Shown: piece after piece, positions 1 to 9,530 of the stretch | How positions within the stretch are numbered: the stretch's first letter is position 1 | Layout of the letters: each line of letters begins with the position of its first letter | Source of the DNA: PALSA-612 sp963846915 | Lineage (GTDB): Bacteria > Actinomycetota > Thermoleophilia > Gaiellales > Gaiellaceae | NCBI GenBank assembly: GCA_963846915.1 | Contig: CAWJXV010000009.1 | Coordinates: 496,001 to 560,000 of the forward strand | Direction: 5' to 3' | DNA: 64,000 nt | Notes under the pieces: generated by a model | Databases searched by the model: none | What the model was told of the DNA's origin: nothing | The model's input: the letters and a program-made list of their open reading frames with translations, nothing else | Made by a program: the position numbers and the translations under genes

Positions 1-28
1 GCCAGCAGGCCGCGTACGATGGCCTCCG

Positions 29-1330
29 ATGCCCCCCGGGGCCAAGCTCCTGATCCCGCGCTGGGTCCAGCTCGTCGGGCTCCCGATCATCCTGCTCTTC
101 CTCTGGGTCGTTGCGGGCGCGGTCAAGCACGTCCTGTTCCTCTTCATCGTGGCGCTCCTGATCGCGCTCTTCTTCGACCCGATCGTCAGGGCCGTCAGCG
201 CCGCGAGGCTCCCGCGCGGCTTCGCCGTGGCGATCGTCTACCTGGTGACAGCTCTCGTCGTCATCGCTGCGCTGACCGTGGCCGGAACCGTCGTCGTCAC
301 GCAGTCGAAGCGTGCGGCCAACCGCTTCGACGACTACTTCACCAAGGTCGATGCGAAGACCCATCAGGTCGCGGCCGACCACGACGTCGACCGGCTGCAG
401 CGCTGGCTGGACTCGCACAGCCTCAGCGGGATCCACGTCCAGAAGCGCGGGCACGACCTGGTCGAGAAGATCCAGAAGAAGGACGTCGGCAAGTACACGA
501 ACAAGATCGTTGACTTCCTCGAGGGCGCGGCGATCTCGCTCGGCCGGCTCGTCTTCGACCTCGTGCTGATCGCGGTCGTCTCGATCTACATGCTGCTGGG
601 GATGCCGAAGTTAGCCAGGTCGATCGACCGGCGGTTCCCGCCCCAGCCGGGGTCGGAGCCGCTGATCGAGCGGATGAGCCGCGCCGTCGTCGGGTACGTG
701 AAGGGTCAGCTGCTCGTATCGCTGATCATCGGCACGAGCGTCGGCGTGGGGATGTGGGTGATGGGGGTCACCGGGCTCGTGCCGGGCGCCGACCGCTATG
801 CGCTCCTGTTCGGCGCCTGGGCCGCGATCGGCGAGCTGATCCCCTATCTCGGGCCGATCCTCGGTGCCATTCCGCCCATGCTCTACGCGCTCGTGGTGCA
901 CCCACTCTCCGCGGTCTGGGTGCTGATCCTGTTCCTCTTCATCCACCAGATCGAGGGGCACGTCGTCGTCCCCAACGTGATGGGGAACGCCTTGCGGCTG
1001 CACCCCATCCTCGTCATCTTCGGCCTGCTCGCGGGCGGCGCCATCTACGGCTTCGCGGGCGTGCTCGTGGCGCTGCCGTTCCTCGCCGCCTGCCGTGCCG
1101 CGTGGGAGTTCTTCTCCGAACGCGTGGCGCTCGAGCCGTGGCCGTCGACCCTGGGCGGGCGGTTACCGGTGGAGGTCGAGATCGAGCCGCGCACGCCCGA
1201 CGCGACCCATGCGGCGGCGACCGTTCCGCCTGCCGCTGCGGCTCCGGCGGCCGCGGAGCCCGCCGACGGGCAGAACGGCCCCCCCGAGGAGGCCGCGAAG
1301 CCGCCAGACGCCCCGACGCAGGTGCTCTGA
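29..1330 (+). CDS. AI-2E/PerM family permease
   Basis: Integral membrane protein of 433 residues resembling the AI-2E transporter (PerM) family. Hydrophobic segments fill residues ~10-370, with the family's soluble charged stretch at about 90-165 and conserved late motifs GELIPYLGPILGAIP and HQIEGHVVVPNVMGN. The last ~50 residues are a low-complexity Ala/Pro/Glu tail. Family members have been tied to autoinducer-2 export or cation antiport, so the substrate is open. The reading frame stays open to the left edge of the window, so the ATG at 29 may be internal. The gene ends 28 bases before hemB, which has its own promoter-like hexamer, so the two are probably separate transcription units. Confidence 0.85.
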   Translation: MPPGAKLLIPRWVQLVGLPIILLFLWVVAGAVKHVLFLFIVALLIALFFDPIVRAVSAARLPRGFAVAIVYLVTALVVIAALTVAGTVVVTQSKRAANRFDDYFTKVDAKTHQVAADHDVDRLQRWLDSHSLSGIHVQKRGHDLVEKIQKKDVGKYTNKIVDFLEGAAISLGRLVFDLVLIAVVSIYMLLGMPKLARSIDRRFPPQPGSEPLIERMSRAVVGYVKGQLLVSLIIGTSVGVGMWVMGVTGLVPGADRYALLFGAWAAIGELIPYLGPILGAIPPMLYALVVHPLSAVWVLILFLFIHQIEGHVVVPNVMGNALRLHPILVIFGLLAGGAIYGFAGVLVALPFLAACRAAWEFFSERVALEPWPSTLGGRLPVEVEIEPRTPDATHAAATVPPAAAAPAAAEPADGQNGPPEEAAKPPDAPTQVL

Positions 1331-1346
1331 TCGGCTCCGCGCCGCG

Positions 1347-1352
1347 TACTCT
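1347..1352 (+). promoter_or_regulatory. -10-like TACTCT before hemB
   Basis: TACTCT lies 6 bases before the hemB GTG at 1359. With a usual 6-8 nt distance from -10 to transcription start, the mRNA would begin at or next to the start codon. No Shine-Dalgarno sequence lies between them. Confidence 0.5.
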
Positions 1353-1358
1353 TCGACC

Positions 1359-2311
1359 GTGAGCACGTTCCCCGCGACCCGCCTCAGGCGCCTGCGCCGC
1401 ACGGGCGCGCTACGCGAGCTCGTCGGCGAGACCCGCCTCGACCCGGCCGACGTGGTGATGCCGCTCTTCGTCAGCCCTGAAGCGCTGACGAACGAGGCAC
1501 TGCCCGCGATGAGCCGGCACACGGTCGACGGGCTCGTCCGCGAGGTCGACGGCCTGGCAAACGCGGGCGTGCCGGCGGTGCTGCTCTTCGGCATCCCCGA
1601 GGCGAAGGACGACGAGGGCTCCGGCGCGTGGATCGACGACGGCATCGTCCAGCAGGCGCTGCGCGCGCTTCGCGAGCGGTTCCCCGAGCTGCTGCTCCTG
1701 ACCGACGTCTGCCTCTGCGAGTACACGGCCCACGGCCACTGCGGCGTGCTCTCGGGCGGCGAGGTCGACAACGACGCGACGCTCGACCTGCTCGCCCGCA
1801 CCTCGATCAGCCACGTCGAGGCAGGCGCGGACGCCGTCTGTCCGAGCGACATGATGGACGGGCGGGTCGGGGCGATCAGGCAGGCGCTCGACGACGGCGG
1901 CCACGAGCAGACTCCGATCGTCGCCTACTCGGCGAAGTACGCGTCCGCGTTCTACGGGCCATTCCGCGACGCGGCCGACTCGGCACCAGCGTTCGGCGAC
2001 CGGCGCGGCTATCAGATGGATCCCGCCAACGTGCGCGAGGCCCTCCGCGAGTGCGAGCTCGACCTCGCCGAGGGGGCCGACGTGATCATGGTCAAGCCGG
2101 CGCTGCCCTACCTCGACGTGATCCGCGCGGTGCGCGAGCGCTTCCCGGTGCCGGTCGCGGCCTACAACGTCTCCGGCGAGTACGGGATGATCAAGGCCGC
2201 CGCCGCCCGCGGCTGGCTCGACGAGCGCCAGGCCGCGCTCGAGTCGCTGACCGCGATCAAGCGTGCCGGCGCCGACATCGTCGTCACGTACTGGGCCAAA
2301 GACCTCGCCGC

Positions 2312-2321
<10 letters not shown>
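1359..2321 (+). CDS. hemB: Delta-aminolevulinic acid dehydratase
   Basis: Porphobilinogen synthase, 320 residues, condensing two 5-aminolevulinates in cytoplasmic haem synthesis. The zinc-site motif DVCLCEYTAHGHC has all three cysteines, so this is the zinc type. The two active-site lysines are in YSAKYAS (K193) and MVKPAL (K246, Schiff base). The frame is open further upstream, but homology begins at VSTFPATRLRRLR, and GTG 1359 sits 6 bases after a TACTCT hexamer, which fixes the start. The 3' end overlaps the hemL start by 10 bases, indicating one operon for two consecutive sections of the C5 haem pathway. Confidence 0.95.
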
Positions 2322-3564
<1,243 letters not shown>

Positions 3565-3568
<4 letters not shown>

Positions 3569-4089
3569 CCACCATCTGGGACACGATCGCCGACGAGGCG
3601 TCGATCGAGAGCCCGCTCTGGGAGCAGGCACTGCTGCCGGCCGAAGAGCGTCCGCTCGAGCCCGTCTTCTCCCCGCTCGGAGAGGAGCGCTTCGCACTCG
3701 GGCTCGAGACGATCTACGAGGGCTATCTCCTCCACTTCGGGCGCCCGCGACTGTTCTCGCCGTCCGACAACGACAACGCGCTGCTGCTCGGCGACTACCT
3801 CTACGCGCACGGCCTCGTCCGCATCGCGTCGTTCCACGAGGTCGGCGCCGTGTCCGATCTCGCCGACCTGATCTCGCTCTGCGCCCAGGTGCGTGCGGGG
3901 CGGTTCGACGGCGACGGCGCCGCCTGGGCTGCGAGCGCGGCGCTGCTCGGCCAGGGGCGGCTCGAGGCGGCACGCGACGCGCTCCGGCTCGCCGGCGACG
4001 CGGCGCCGCTGCTCGCGCTCGCGCGCGAAACCGCCGGCGACGAGGCGGTCGACCGTGCCCTTGCGGCTCACCGCCTTCGCGTCGGTTAG
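3565..4089 (+). CDS. Conserved-looking unknown protein linked to hemBL
   Basis: A 174-residue soluble protein starting at GTG 3565 with a 4-base overlap with hemL, so it is almost certainly co-translated with it. No signal peptide, membrane helix or recognised motif. The N-terminal half has a PLWEQ..LPAEERPLEPVFSPLGEERFALGLE stretch broken by few gaps, and the C-terminal half is Ala-rich and helical, compatible with a small helical-repeat fold. The position suggests a role in or regulation of tetrapyrrole synthesis, but nothing in the sequence proves it. Codon use matches its neighbours. Confidence 0.75.
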
Positions 4090-4092
4090 AGT
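4087..4092 (+). promoter_or_regulatory. -10-like TAGAGT before 48-aa gene
   Basis: TAGAGT overlaps the stop codon of the preceding gene and ends 9 bases before ATG 4102. It supports independent transcription of the small membrane peptide gene. Confidence 0.4.
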
Positions 4093-4101
4093 CCGCGCTC
4101 G

Positions 4102-4248
4102 ATGGCTTCGACTGCGCTCACGTTGCTCGGCGACATCCAGACCGAGGGCCGCGACGTCGTCATCGGCATGCTGATCGTCGGGCTCGTCATCCTCGGCGTG
4201 ATCGTGCTCGGCGAGCTCGCGGGCTGGATGGCACACCGCCGCAGGTAG
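4102..4248 (+). CDS. Small single-span membrane protein (48 aa)
   Basis: A 48-residue frame beginning MASTALTLLGDIQTEG, followed by one hydrophobic segment at about residues 19-43 (VVIGMLIVGLVILGVIVLGEL) and a basic end HRRR, so a C-in single-pass peptide is likely. Start ATG 4102 is 9 bases after a TAGAGT hexamer. The codons keep the G/C third-position bias of neighbouring genes, which argues for real coding. The gene ends 3 bases before the convergent DUF1697 gene. Function unknown; such peptides often modify membrane complexes. Confidence 0.6.
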   Translation: MASTALTLLGDIQTEGRDVVIGMLIVGLVILGVIVLGELAGWMAHRRR

Positions 4249-4251
4249 CGG

Positions 4252-4788
4252 CTACTCGTCGGCGAGTTGGAGGAGGGCGGTGACCGTCGCCCAATTGCGG
4301 GACGTCGCGGCGACGCCGAGCCTGCTGCTCGCGATGCTTGCCCACAGCTTCGAGCGGGCGATCCCGGCCGGGTGCCAGGTGTACAGCTCGCGGCCGTGGT
4401 CGACGAAGCGCTCCTGCTCCGCCGCGAGCGCGGCCAGGCGCTTCACGACGTCAGGCTTCGGCTTCGCCGCGAGGAACGTGACCTGGTAGCGCTTCGGCTC
4501 GGTGGCAACGTCGCCCAGAGGGTTGCGCCGGACGACCGCCGCCAGCTCGGCGCGGGTGCGCACGATCACCTCCACGTCGAGCCCGAAGGCATCCGCGATC
4601 AGGTGCTTGCACCTCGTCGCCAGCTTCGCTGACGTCGCGTCGCTCGCGACCACGACGTTGCCGCTCTGAAGGTACGTCCGCGCGTCGCCGAAGCCGGCGT
4701 CCTCGAGCGCCTCTCGCAGCTTCGGCATCGCGATGCGGTTGTGCGAGCCGACGTTGATCCCGCGCAGAAGAACGATCTGCCGCGGCAT
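4252..4788 (-). CDS. DUF1697 family protein
   Basis: A 178-residue protein with the typical DUF1697 opening MPRQIVLLRGINVGSHNRI and the YLQSGNVVV and NWATV motifs near its ends. Family members are small cytoplasmic proteins of unknown function, widespread in Actinobacteria. The ATG shares one base with the stop of the upstream epimerase frame (TGATG), so the two would be translated as a pair. Confidence 0.85.
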   Translation of the reverse strand: MPRQIVLLRGINVGSHNRIAMPKLREALEDAGFGDARTYLQSGNVVVASDATSAKLATRCKHLIADAFGLDVEVIVRTRAELAAVVRRNPLGDVATEPKRYQVTFLAAKPKPDVVKRLAALAAEQERFVDHGRELYTWHPAGIARSKLWASIASSRLGVAATSRNWATVTALLQLADE

Positions 4789-5697
4789 CAGAGCGTGAAG
4801 GTATCTACGCGGGCAAGGGCGTCCTCGACGGCGCGCGCGAGGGCGGGTTGCACGGGCCCGGGGTTGTAGCCGAGCTCGCCCGCGGCCTTGTCCCACGAGT
4901 AGTACATCGGCAGGCGCGCGAGCGAGACCTCCTCGCCGTTGGCGACGCCGGCGCGCGCGAGCGCCTTCGCGGCGGCGTAGGGCAAGCGCAGGCGGGGCCG
5001 GGGACGCCCGGCGAGGTCGGCGACCGCGCCGAACAGCTCTCGGAGCGTGAGGTCGACGCCTCCGAGGAGGTAGCGCTCGCCAATGCGCCCCCGCTCGTGG
5101 GCGAGCAGGTGCCCGCGCGCCACGTCGCGCACGTCGACGACGTTCACGCCGGTGTCCACGTAGCCGCGGTAGCGGCCGGTCGCGACGCCCTCGATCATCC
5201 GTCCGGTCGGCGTCGGGAAGCGGTCGCCCTCGCCCACCGGCGTGGTCGGGTTGACGACGACCGCGTCGAGTCCGTCGCGCGCGGCAGCGAGCACGATCCG
5301 CTCGGCCTCGAGCTTCGTGCGCTTGTACGGGACGGCCAGCTCCCAGTCCGGCGGCGAGTCCTGCTCGGTCGCGGGGCGGCCCGCGACGGGGCCGCACGTC
5401 CCGCAGGTGGAGGTGTGGACGAGCCGCCCCACGCCAAGCTCGCGGCAGAGCTCGACGACGATCTGCGTGCCCTCGACGTTGACGCGCTCGTGCTCGGAGA
5501 CCGGTGCGTCGTACGAGTAGAGCGCCGCCAGGTGGAAGACGGCGTCGCAGCCCGAGATCGCCCGCCGCAGCCGCTCCCGGTCGAGCAGGTCGATCCACTC
5601 GTCCCCGACTTCGTGCCCGGCCGTCGCGCAGCTCCCGCACGACGTGCCCGCCGATGAACCCGCTCGCCCCGGTGACGTAGACGCGCACCGGGTGCAT
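4788..5697 (-). pseudogene. NAD-dependent epimerase/dehydratase, frameshifted
   Basis: An extended short-chain dehydrogenase gene split over two frames. The N-terminal Rossmann motif VTGASGFIGGHV is read from ATG 5697. After VVREL, at about 5619-5628, the frame must shift by one base (one extra base, or two missing) to continue AGHEVGDEWIDLLDR, then VFHLAALYSYDA, VNVEGT and the rest to the stop at 4788. Repaired, it would be about 302 residues and complete, with the YKRTKLEAE active-site motif (YxxxK). The downstream part shows no other lesion, so either the mutation is recent or this is a sequencing error. The start codon lies only 9 bases from that of the divergent sixA gene. Confidence 0.8.
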
Positions 5698-5706
5698 CAT
5701 GCCGAC

Positions 5707-6216
5707 GTGAGGACGCTCTATCTCCTGCGGCATCTCAAGTCGAGCTGGGACGAGCCCGGGCTCTCGGACCACGAGCGGCCGCTCGCTCCGCGCGGCCGTC
5801 GAGCGGGGAAGAAGCTGGCGCGACACCTGCGAACGGAGCGCGTTGCGCCCGAGCTCGTCCTCTGCTCGACGGCCGCGCGGACGCGGCAGACGTTCGAGGC
5901 GGTGAAGGCGGCGCTCGGAGTCCCCGAGGTTCGGTTCCTGCCCGAGCTCTACGCAGCTTCGGAGGCCGCGCTGCTCGCCGCCGCGCACGCCGTCGAGCCG
6001 AAGACGCGTTCCGTGCTCCTGATCGCGCACAACCCGGGGCTCGAGGACCTGGCGGTCGGGCTGGCCGCGCGGGGTGACGGAGACGCGCTGCAGCGACTCG
6101 GCGAGAAGTTCCCGACCGGAGCATTCGCGACCCTCGTCTTCGCCGGGGGCTGGGCCGGGCTCGAGCCGGGCGACGGAGAGCTCGTGGACCTCGTCGTCCC
6201 GCGCGAGCTCGGCTGA
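5707..6216 (+). CDS. sixA: SixA-type phosphohistidine phosphatase
   Basis: Histidine-phosphatase superfamily protein of 169 residues. The catalytic motif is LLRHLKSSW (RHxKS, the SixA form of RHG), and the second catalytic histidine is in IAHNPGLEDLA. SixA enzymes remove phosphate from histidine residues of phosphotransfer proteins. GTG 5707 is chosen because it places the beta-strand RTLYLLRH at the N-terminus; a longer frame upstream is antisense to the epimerase. It is divergent from the epimerase with almost no spacer. Confidence 0.85.
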   Translation: MRTLYLLRHLKSSWDEPGLSDHERPLAPRGRRAGKKLARHLRTERVAPELVLCSTAARTRQTFEAVKAALGVPEVRFLPELYAASEAALLAAAHAVEPKTRSVLLIAHNPGLEDLAVGLAARGDGDALQRLGEKFPTGAFATLVFAGGWAGLEPGDGELVDLVVPRELG

Positions 6217-6242
6217 TCCCCTCGACCGCGAGATCGGCCGCC

Positions 6243-6248
6243 TAGACT
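6243..6248 (+). promoter_or_regulatory. -10-like TAGACT before ubiD
   Basis: TAGACT, 7 bases before ATG 6256, with no ribosome-binding sequence between. One of the clearest cases of the TAGACT form in the window. Confidence 0.55.
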
Positions 6249-6255
6249 CCGCCGC

Positions 6256-7698
6256 ATGGCGCCGCCCGCAGACCTCCGCGCCTGGATCGCGCTGCTCGAA
6301 CGCGAGGGGGAGCTCGTGCGCGTCTCCGCCGAGGTCGATCCCGACCTCGAGATCACCGAGATCGTCGACCGCACCGTCAAGGCGGGCGGGCCGGCGTTGC
6401 TCTTCGAGCGCCCGAAGGGCTCGCAGCATCCGCTGCTGATCAACCAGTTCGGCACCGAGCGGCGCATGTGCCTCGCCTTCGACGCGACCCGCCTCGACGA
6501 CGTCGCCGAACGGCTGCAGGCCGTGATCGAGATGCAGCCGCCGCAGGGGCTCGTCGAGAAGGTCAAGGGGCTCGCGAAGCTGAAGTCGATCGCCGACTCG
6601 ATGCCGAGGTCCGTGCGCTCGGGCGCTGCTCAGGAGATCGTGCTCGAAGGCGACGACGTCGACCTCGATCGACTCCCGATCCAGCGCTGCTGGCCCGGCG
6701 ACCCGGCGCCGTTCATCACCCTCCCGGCGGTGATCACGAAGGACCCGAACACGGGGACGCGCAACGTCGGCATGTACCGGATGCAGAAGCGCGACGCGCG
6801 CTCGACGTTCATGCACTGGCAGGTGCACAAGGACGGGCGCATGGACTACCTCGCGACCGACGGGCGGCTCGAGGTCGCCGCCGCGCTCGGGCTCGACCCC
6901 GTGACCGCCTACGCGGCGAGCGCGCCGCTCCCGAAGCACATCGACGAGCTCATGCTCGCGGGCTTCCTGCGCGGCGAGCCCGTCGACCTCGTGCGGGCGA
7001 AGACCGTCGACCTCGACGTCCCGGCGAACGCCGAGATCGTCCTCGAGGGCTACGTGGAACAGGGCGACGAGGAGATCGAGGGGCCGTTCGGCGACCACAC
7101 GGGCTACTACTCGCCGGCCGAGCCGTTCCCGGTCTTCCACCTGACGGCGATGACCATGCGGCGCGACGCGATCTACCCGTCGATCGTCGTCGGCAAGCCG
7201 CCGGCCGAGGACGCGTGGCTCGGCAAGGCGACCGAGCGGATCTTCCTGCCGGCAATCCGGATGAGCGTGCCCGAGATCGTCGACTACGACCTCCCCGTCG
7301 CAGGCGCGTTCCACGGCTGTGCCATCGTCTCGATCCGCAAGGCCTTCCCCGGCCATGCCCAGAAGGTCATGCACGCGATCTGGGGGCTCGGCCTGCTCAG
7401 CCTGACCAAGTCGGTCGTCGTCGTCGACGAGCACGTGAACGTGCACGACTACGACGAGGTCTTCTTCCGCGTCTGCGCGAACGTCGATCCGAAGCGCGAC
7501 GTGATGCTCACCGAAGGCCCGCTCGACCAGCTCGACCACGCGCCGACGATCCCGTGCTACGGCGGCAAGCTCGGCGTCGACGCGACGCACAAAGGCCCCG
7601 ACGAGGGGGCGCGCGAGTGGCCGGACGAGATCGCGATGAGCGACGAGATCAAGACGAGAGTCGACGCCCGCTGGAACGAGTACGGCATCCCGCTCTGA
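6256..7698 (+). CDS. UbiD-family prenyl-FMN decarboxylase
   Basis: A 480-residue UbiD-type (de)carboxylase. Family signatures are present throughout: EITEIVDRTVKAGGPALLFE, RNVGMYRMQ, HKDGRMDY, EGPFGDHTGYYS and GCAIVSIRKAFPGHA. These enzymes need prenylated FMN made by UbiX, and a ubiX gene lies 3 kb downstream next to mqn genes, so a menaquinone decarboxylase role (the step after cyclic dehypoxanthine futalosine ring formation, or a 1,4-dihydroxy-6-naphthoate decarboxylation) is plausible. An aromatic-acid role cannot be excluded. Transcribed from its own TAGACT hexamer and followed by the bc-complex promoter region. Confidence 0.9.
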   Translation: MAPPADLRAWIALLEREGELVRVSAEVDPDLEITEIVDRTVKAGGPALLFERPKGSQHPLLINQFGTERRMCLAFDATRLDDVAERLQAVIEMQPPQGLVEKVKGLAKLKSIADSMPRSVRSGAAQEIVLEGDDVDLDRLPIQRCWPGDPAPFITLPAVITKDPNTGTRNVGMYRMQKRDARSTFMHWQVHKDGRMDYLATDGRLEVAAALGLDPVTAYAASAPLPKHIDELMLAGFLRGEPVDLVRAKTVDLDVPANAEIVLEGYVEQGDEEIEGPFGDHTGYYSPAEPFPVFHLTAMTMRRDAIYPSIVVGKPPAEDAWLGKATERIFLPAIRMSVPEIVDYDLPVAGAFHGCAIVSIRKAFPGHAQKVMHAIWGLGLLSLTKSVVVVDEHVNVHDYDEVFFRVCANVDPKRDVMLTEGPLDQLDHAPTIPCYGGKLGVDATHKGPDEGAREWPDEIAMSDEIKTRVDARWNEYGIPL

Positions 7699-7746
7699 CC
7701 GCCGCACCGCCCGTCTATAGTCCCCCTCGCGTCGAGTGTTACGTCG

Positions 7747-7775
7747 TTGACACTGCCGGGTAGCGTCTGTTGAAT
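7747..7775 (+). promoter_or_regulatory. Promoter for the bc-complex operon
   Basis: TTGACA at 7747-7752 and TTGAAT at 7770-7775, spaced by 17 bases, fit a housekeeping sigma promoter. Transcripts would carry a leader of about 28 nt with AAAGG at 7795-7799 placed 10 bases before the GTG at 7810. A second hexamer, TATAGT at 7714-7719, may give an earlier start. Confidence 0.5.
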
Positions 7776-7809
7776 CCACGCGGCACCGTGAGAGAAAGGC
7801 GAGTCGAAG

Positions 7810-8733
7810 GTGGATCCGGAGCAGGGCCAGCACAAGCCTGAGGTCCCCGGGCCGAGCGTCTGGCCGATCGGCGTCGCCGTCGGCATCGCGTGCGTCCTCG
7901 TCGGGCTCGTGATCAGCTGGTGGATCGTCGCCATCGGCGGCGCGATCACGCTCGTCTTCGGCTTCCTCTGGCTTCGCGGCATCTCCGGCGACGGTGCCGG
8001 GAAGACCCCGCCCGCGCCGCCGCCCGCGGAGAAAGGGCCGCCCGCGGCCGCGCGCCGCACCGACGGTCCTCCGAAGACGACCCGGTCAGGCTTCCTCGGC
8101 GGAGTGACGCTCGGCCTCGGCGCGCTGATCGGGGTGTTCGTGACCGTCCCGCCGCTCTTCCTCGCGTTCGTGCCGCCCTTCCTGAAGCAGTCGAAGAAGC
8201 CGGTCAGCCTCGGCCCGATCACGCAGTTCCCGCTCAACCAGTGGCGGATCGCGCAATTCAGGCTCGTCCCGAACGGGCAGGCGGTCTGGAACCGGACGGC
8301 GTACATCCGCTACAACGGCCCGCTCAACGGGGTGCCCAGCTTCACGATCATCTCGAACCGCTGTGCGCATCTCGGCTGTCCCGTGCAGCCTCTCGGCCTC
8401 GTGCAGCAGACCCAGGCCAAGACGATGCAGACGACCGGGCGTGAGGTCGTGACGACCATCCCGGTGCTCGCCGTCTCCGGCTTCAGCTGCCCCTGCCACG
8501 GCGGCGCCTACGACACCGAGGGCAACCGCACAGCCGGTCCGCCGGTGCGCGCGCTCGACCGCTACGAGTTCTCGATCGTCAAGGGCAACCTGATCCTCGG
8601 CCGCAACTACAGCGTCTCGAAGGTCGACGGCACCGGAGCGCAGGCCAAGATCCACGCCTACGACCTCACCGGCCCCGGGCAGCACATCGACGGCTGGGAG
8701 CAGGTCTTCTACCCGATCCAGCCTCCGCACTGA
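7810..8733 (+). CDS. qcrA: Rieske 2Fe-2S protein of cytochrome bc complex
   Basis: A 307-residue menaquinol:cytochrome c reductase iron-sulfur subunit. Two hydrophobic segments at ~18-65 are followed by a Pro/Ala linker and a third segment at ~95-125, as in actinobacterial QcrA, which has extra helices. The cluster ligands are CAHLGC (~184-189) and CPCHGG (~226-231), separated by an insertion longer than in mitochondrial forms. It transfers electrons from menaquinol to the c-type haem. It begins at GTG 7810 and shares its last base region with the cytochrome b start (TGATGG), forming the first gene of a three-gene operon. Confidence 0.93.
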   Translation: MDPEQGQHKPEVPGPSVWPIGVAVGIACVLVGLVISWWIVAIGGAITLVFGFLWLRGISGDGAGKTPPAPPPAEKGPPAAARRTDGPPKTTRSGFLGGVTLGLGALIGVFVTVPPLFLAFVPPFLKQSKKPVSLGPITQFPLNQWRIAQFRLVPNGQAVWNRTAYIRYNGPLNGVPSFTIISNRCAHLGCPVQPLGLVQQTQAKTMQTTGREVVTTIPVLAVSGFSCPCHGGAYDTEGNRTAGPPVRALDRYEFSIVKGNLILGRNYSVSKVDGTGAQAKIHAYDLTGPGQHIDGWEQVFYPIQPPH

Positions 8734-9530
8734 TGGCGACGGCCGCCCCCACCAAGGGCCAGAAGGCCAAGCAGGTCGCGCTCTACCCGCTCGACTGGCT
8801 CGAGGAGCGCTCGGGCCTCGTCGGCGCGACGAAGTACTTCCTCTTCCGCAAGATCCCGGGCGACGTCAACTGGTACCAGACGCTCGGCTCGGCGACGCTC
8901 ACGGCCTTCCTCGTCCAGGCGATGACCGGCGTCATCCTGGCCATGTACTACACCCCGGACCCGAACTCGGCCTACGAGTCGATCAAGCACATCACGAACG
9001 ACGTCACGCTCGGGTGGCTCGTCCGCGGCATGCACCGCTGGGGCGCCAGCCTGTTCATCATCCTGATGTTCCTCCACATGGCGCGGGTGTTCCTGTTCGG
9101 CGCCTACAAGTACCCCCGCGAGCTGAACTGGATCATCGGCGTGCTGCTGCTGGCGCTCGGGATGCTCGAGGGGTTCACGGGCTACCTGCTGCCGTGGGAC
9201 CAGACCGCGTACTGGGCGACAGTCGTCGGCATCAACCTGAACGGGACGGGGCCGATCGTCGGGCCGTTCCTCTCCTCGATCTTACGAGGCGGTGCCGAGA
9301 TCGGCCCTGACACGCTCGCGCGCTTCTACTCGATCCACATGCTGATTCTCCCGGGCGCGATCATGGCGCTGATCGGCCTGCACCTGTACCTCGTCATCCG
9401 CCTCGGGGTCACCTCGCCGCCGTGGTCGAAGACGGCCGCCGGCGCGCCGTGGCTCGAGGACGAGGCGCCCGAGCAGCCGGCCCGCAAGGGCCTCGTGAAC
9501 CCGGAGCCGCGGAACGGGGCCGAGAGGTGA
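8733..9530 (+). CDS. qcrB: Cytochrome b, N-terminal (b6-like) subunit
   Basis: A 265-residue membrane subunit with only the N-terminal four-helix part of cytochrome b. The four haem-ligand histidines are in HRWGASLFIILMFLH (~100 and ~114) and HMLILPGAIMALIGLH (~201 and ~215). The GYLLPWDQTAYWA motif of the Qo side is intact. The C-terminal half is encoded by the next gene, so the organisation is that of b6f or Bacillus-type complexes and not the single-chain actinobacterial QcrB. The TGA overlaps the next GTG. Confidence 0.93.
   Translation: MATAAPTKGQKAKQVALYPLDWLEERSGLVGATKYFLFRKIPGDVNWYQTLGSATLTAFLVQAMTGVILAMYYTPDPNSAYESIKHITNDVTLGWLVRGMHRWGASLFIILMFLHMARVFLFGAYKYPRELNWIIGVLLLALGMLEGFTGYLLPWDQTAYWATVVGINLNGTGPIVGPFLSSILRGGAEIGPDTLARFYSIHMLILPGAIMALIGLHLYLVIRLGVTSPPWSKTAAGAPWLEDEAPEQPARKGLVNPEPRNGAER

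Noticed and set aside
4252..7833. A 1,193-codon open frame on the minus strand
   Set aside because: Only its last ~178 codons (DUF1697) and a short epimerase segment are real; the rest is antisense to ubiD and sixA, Arg/Asp-rich, without homology-like motifs. Long shadow frames are normal at this GC content.
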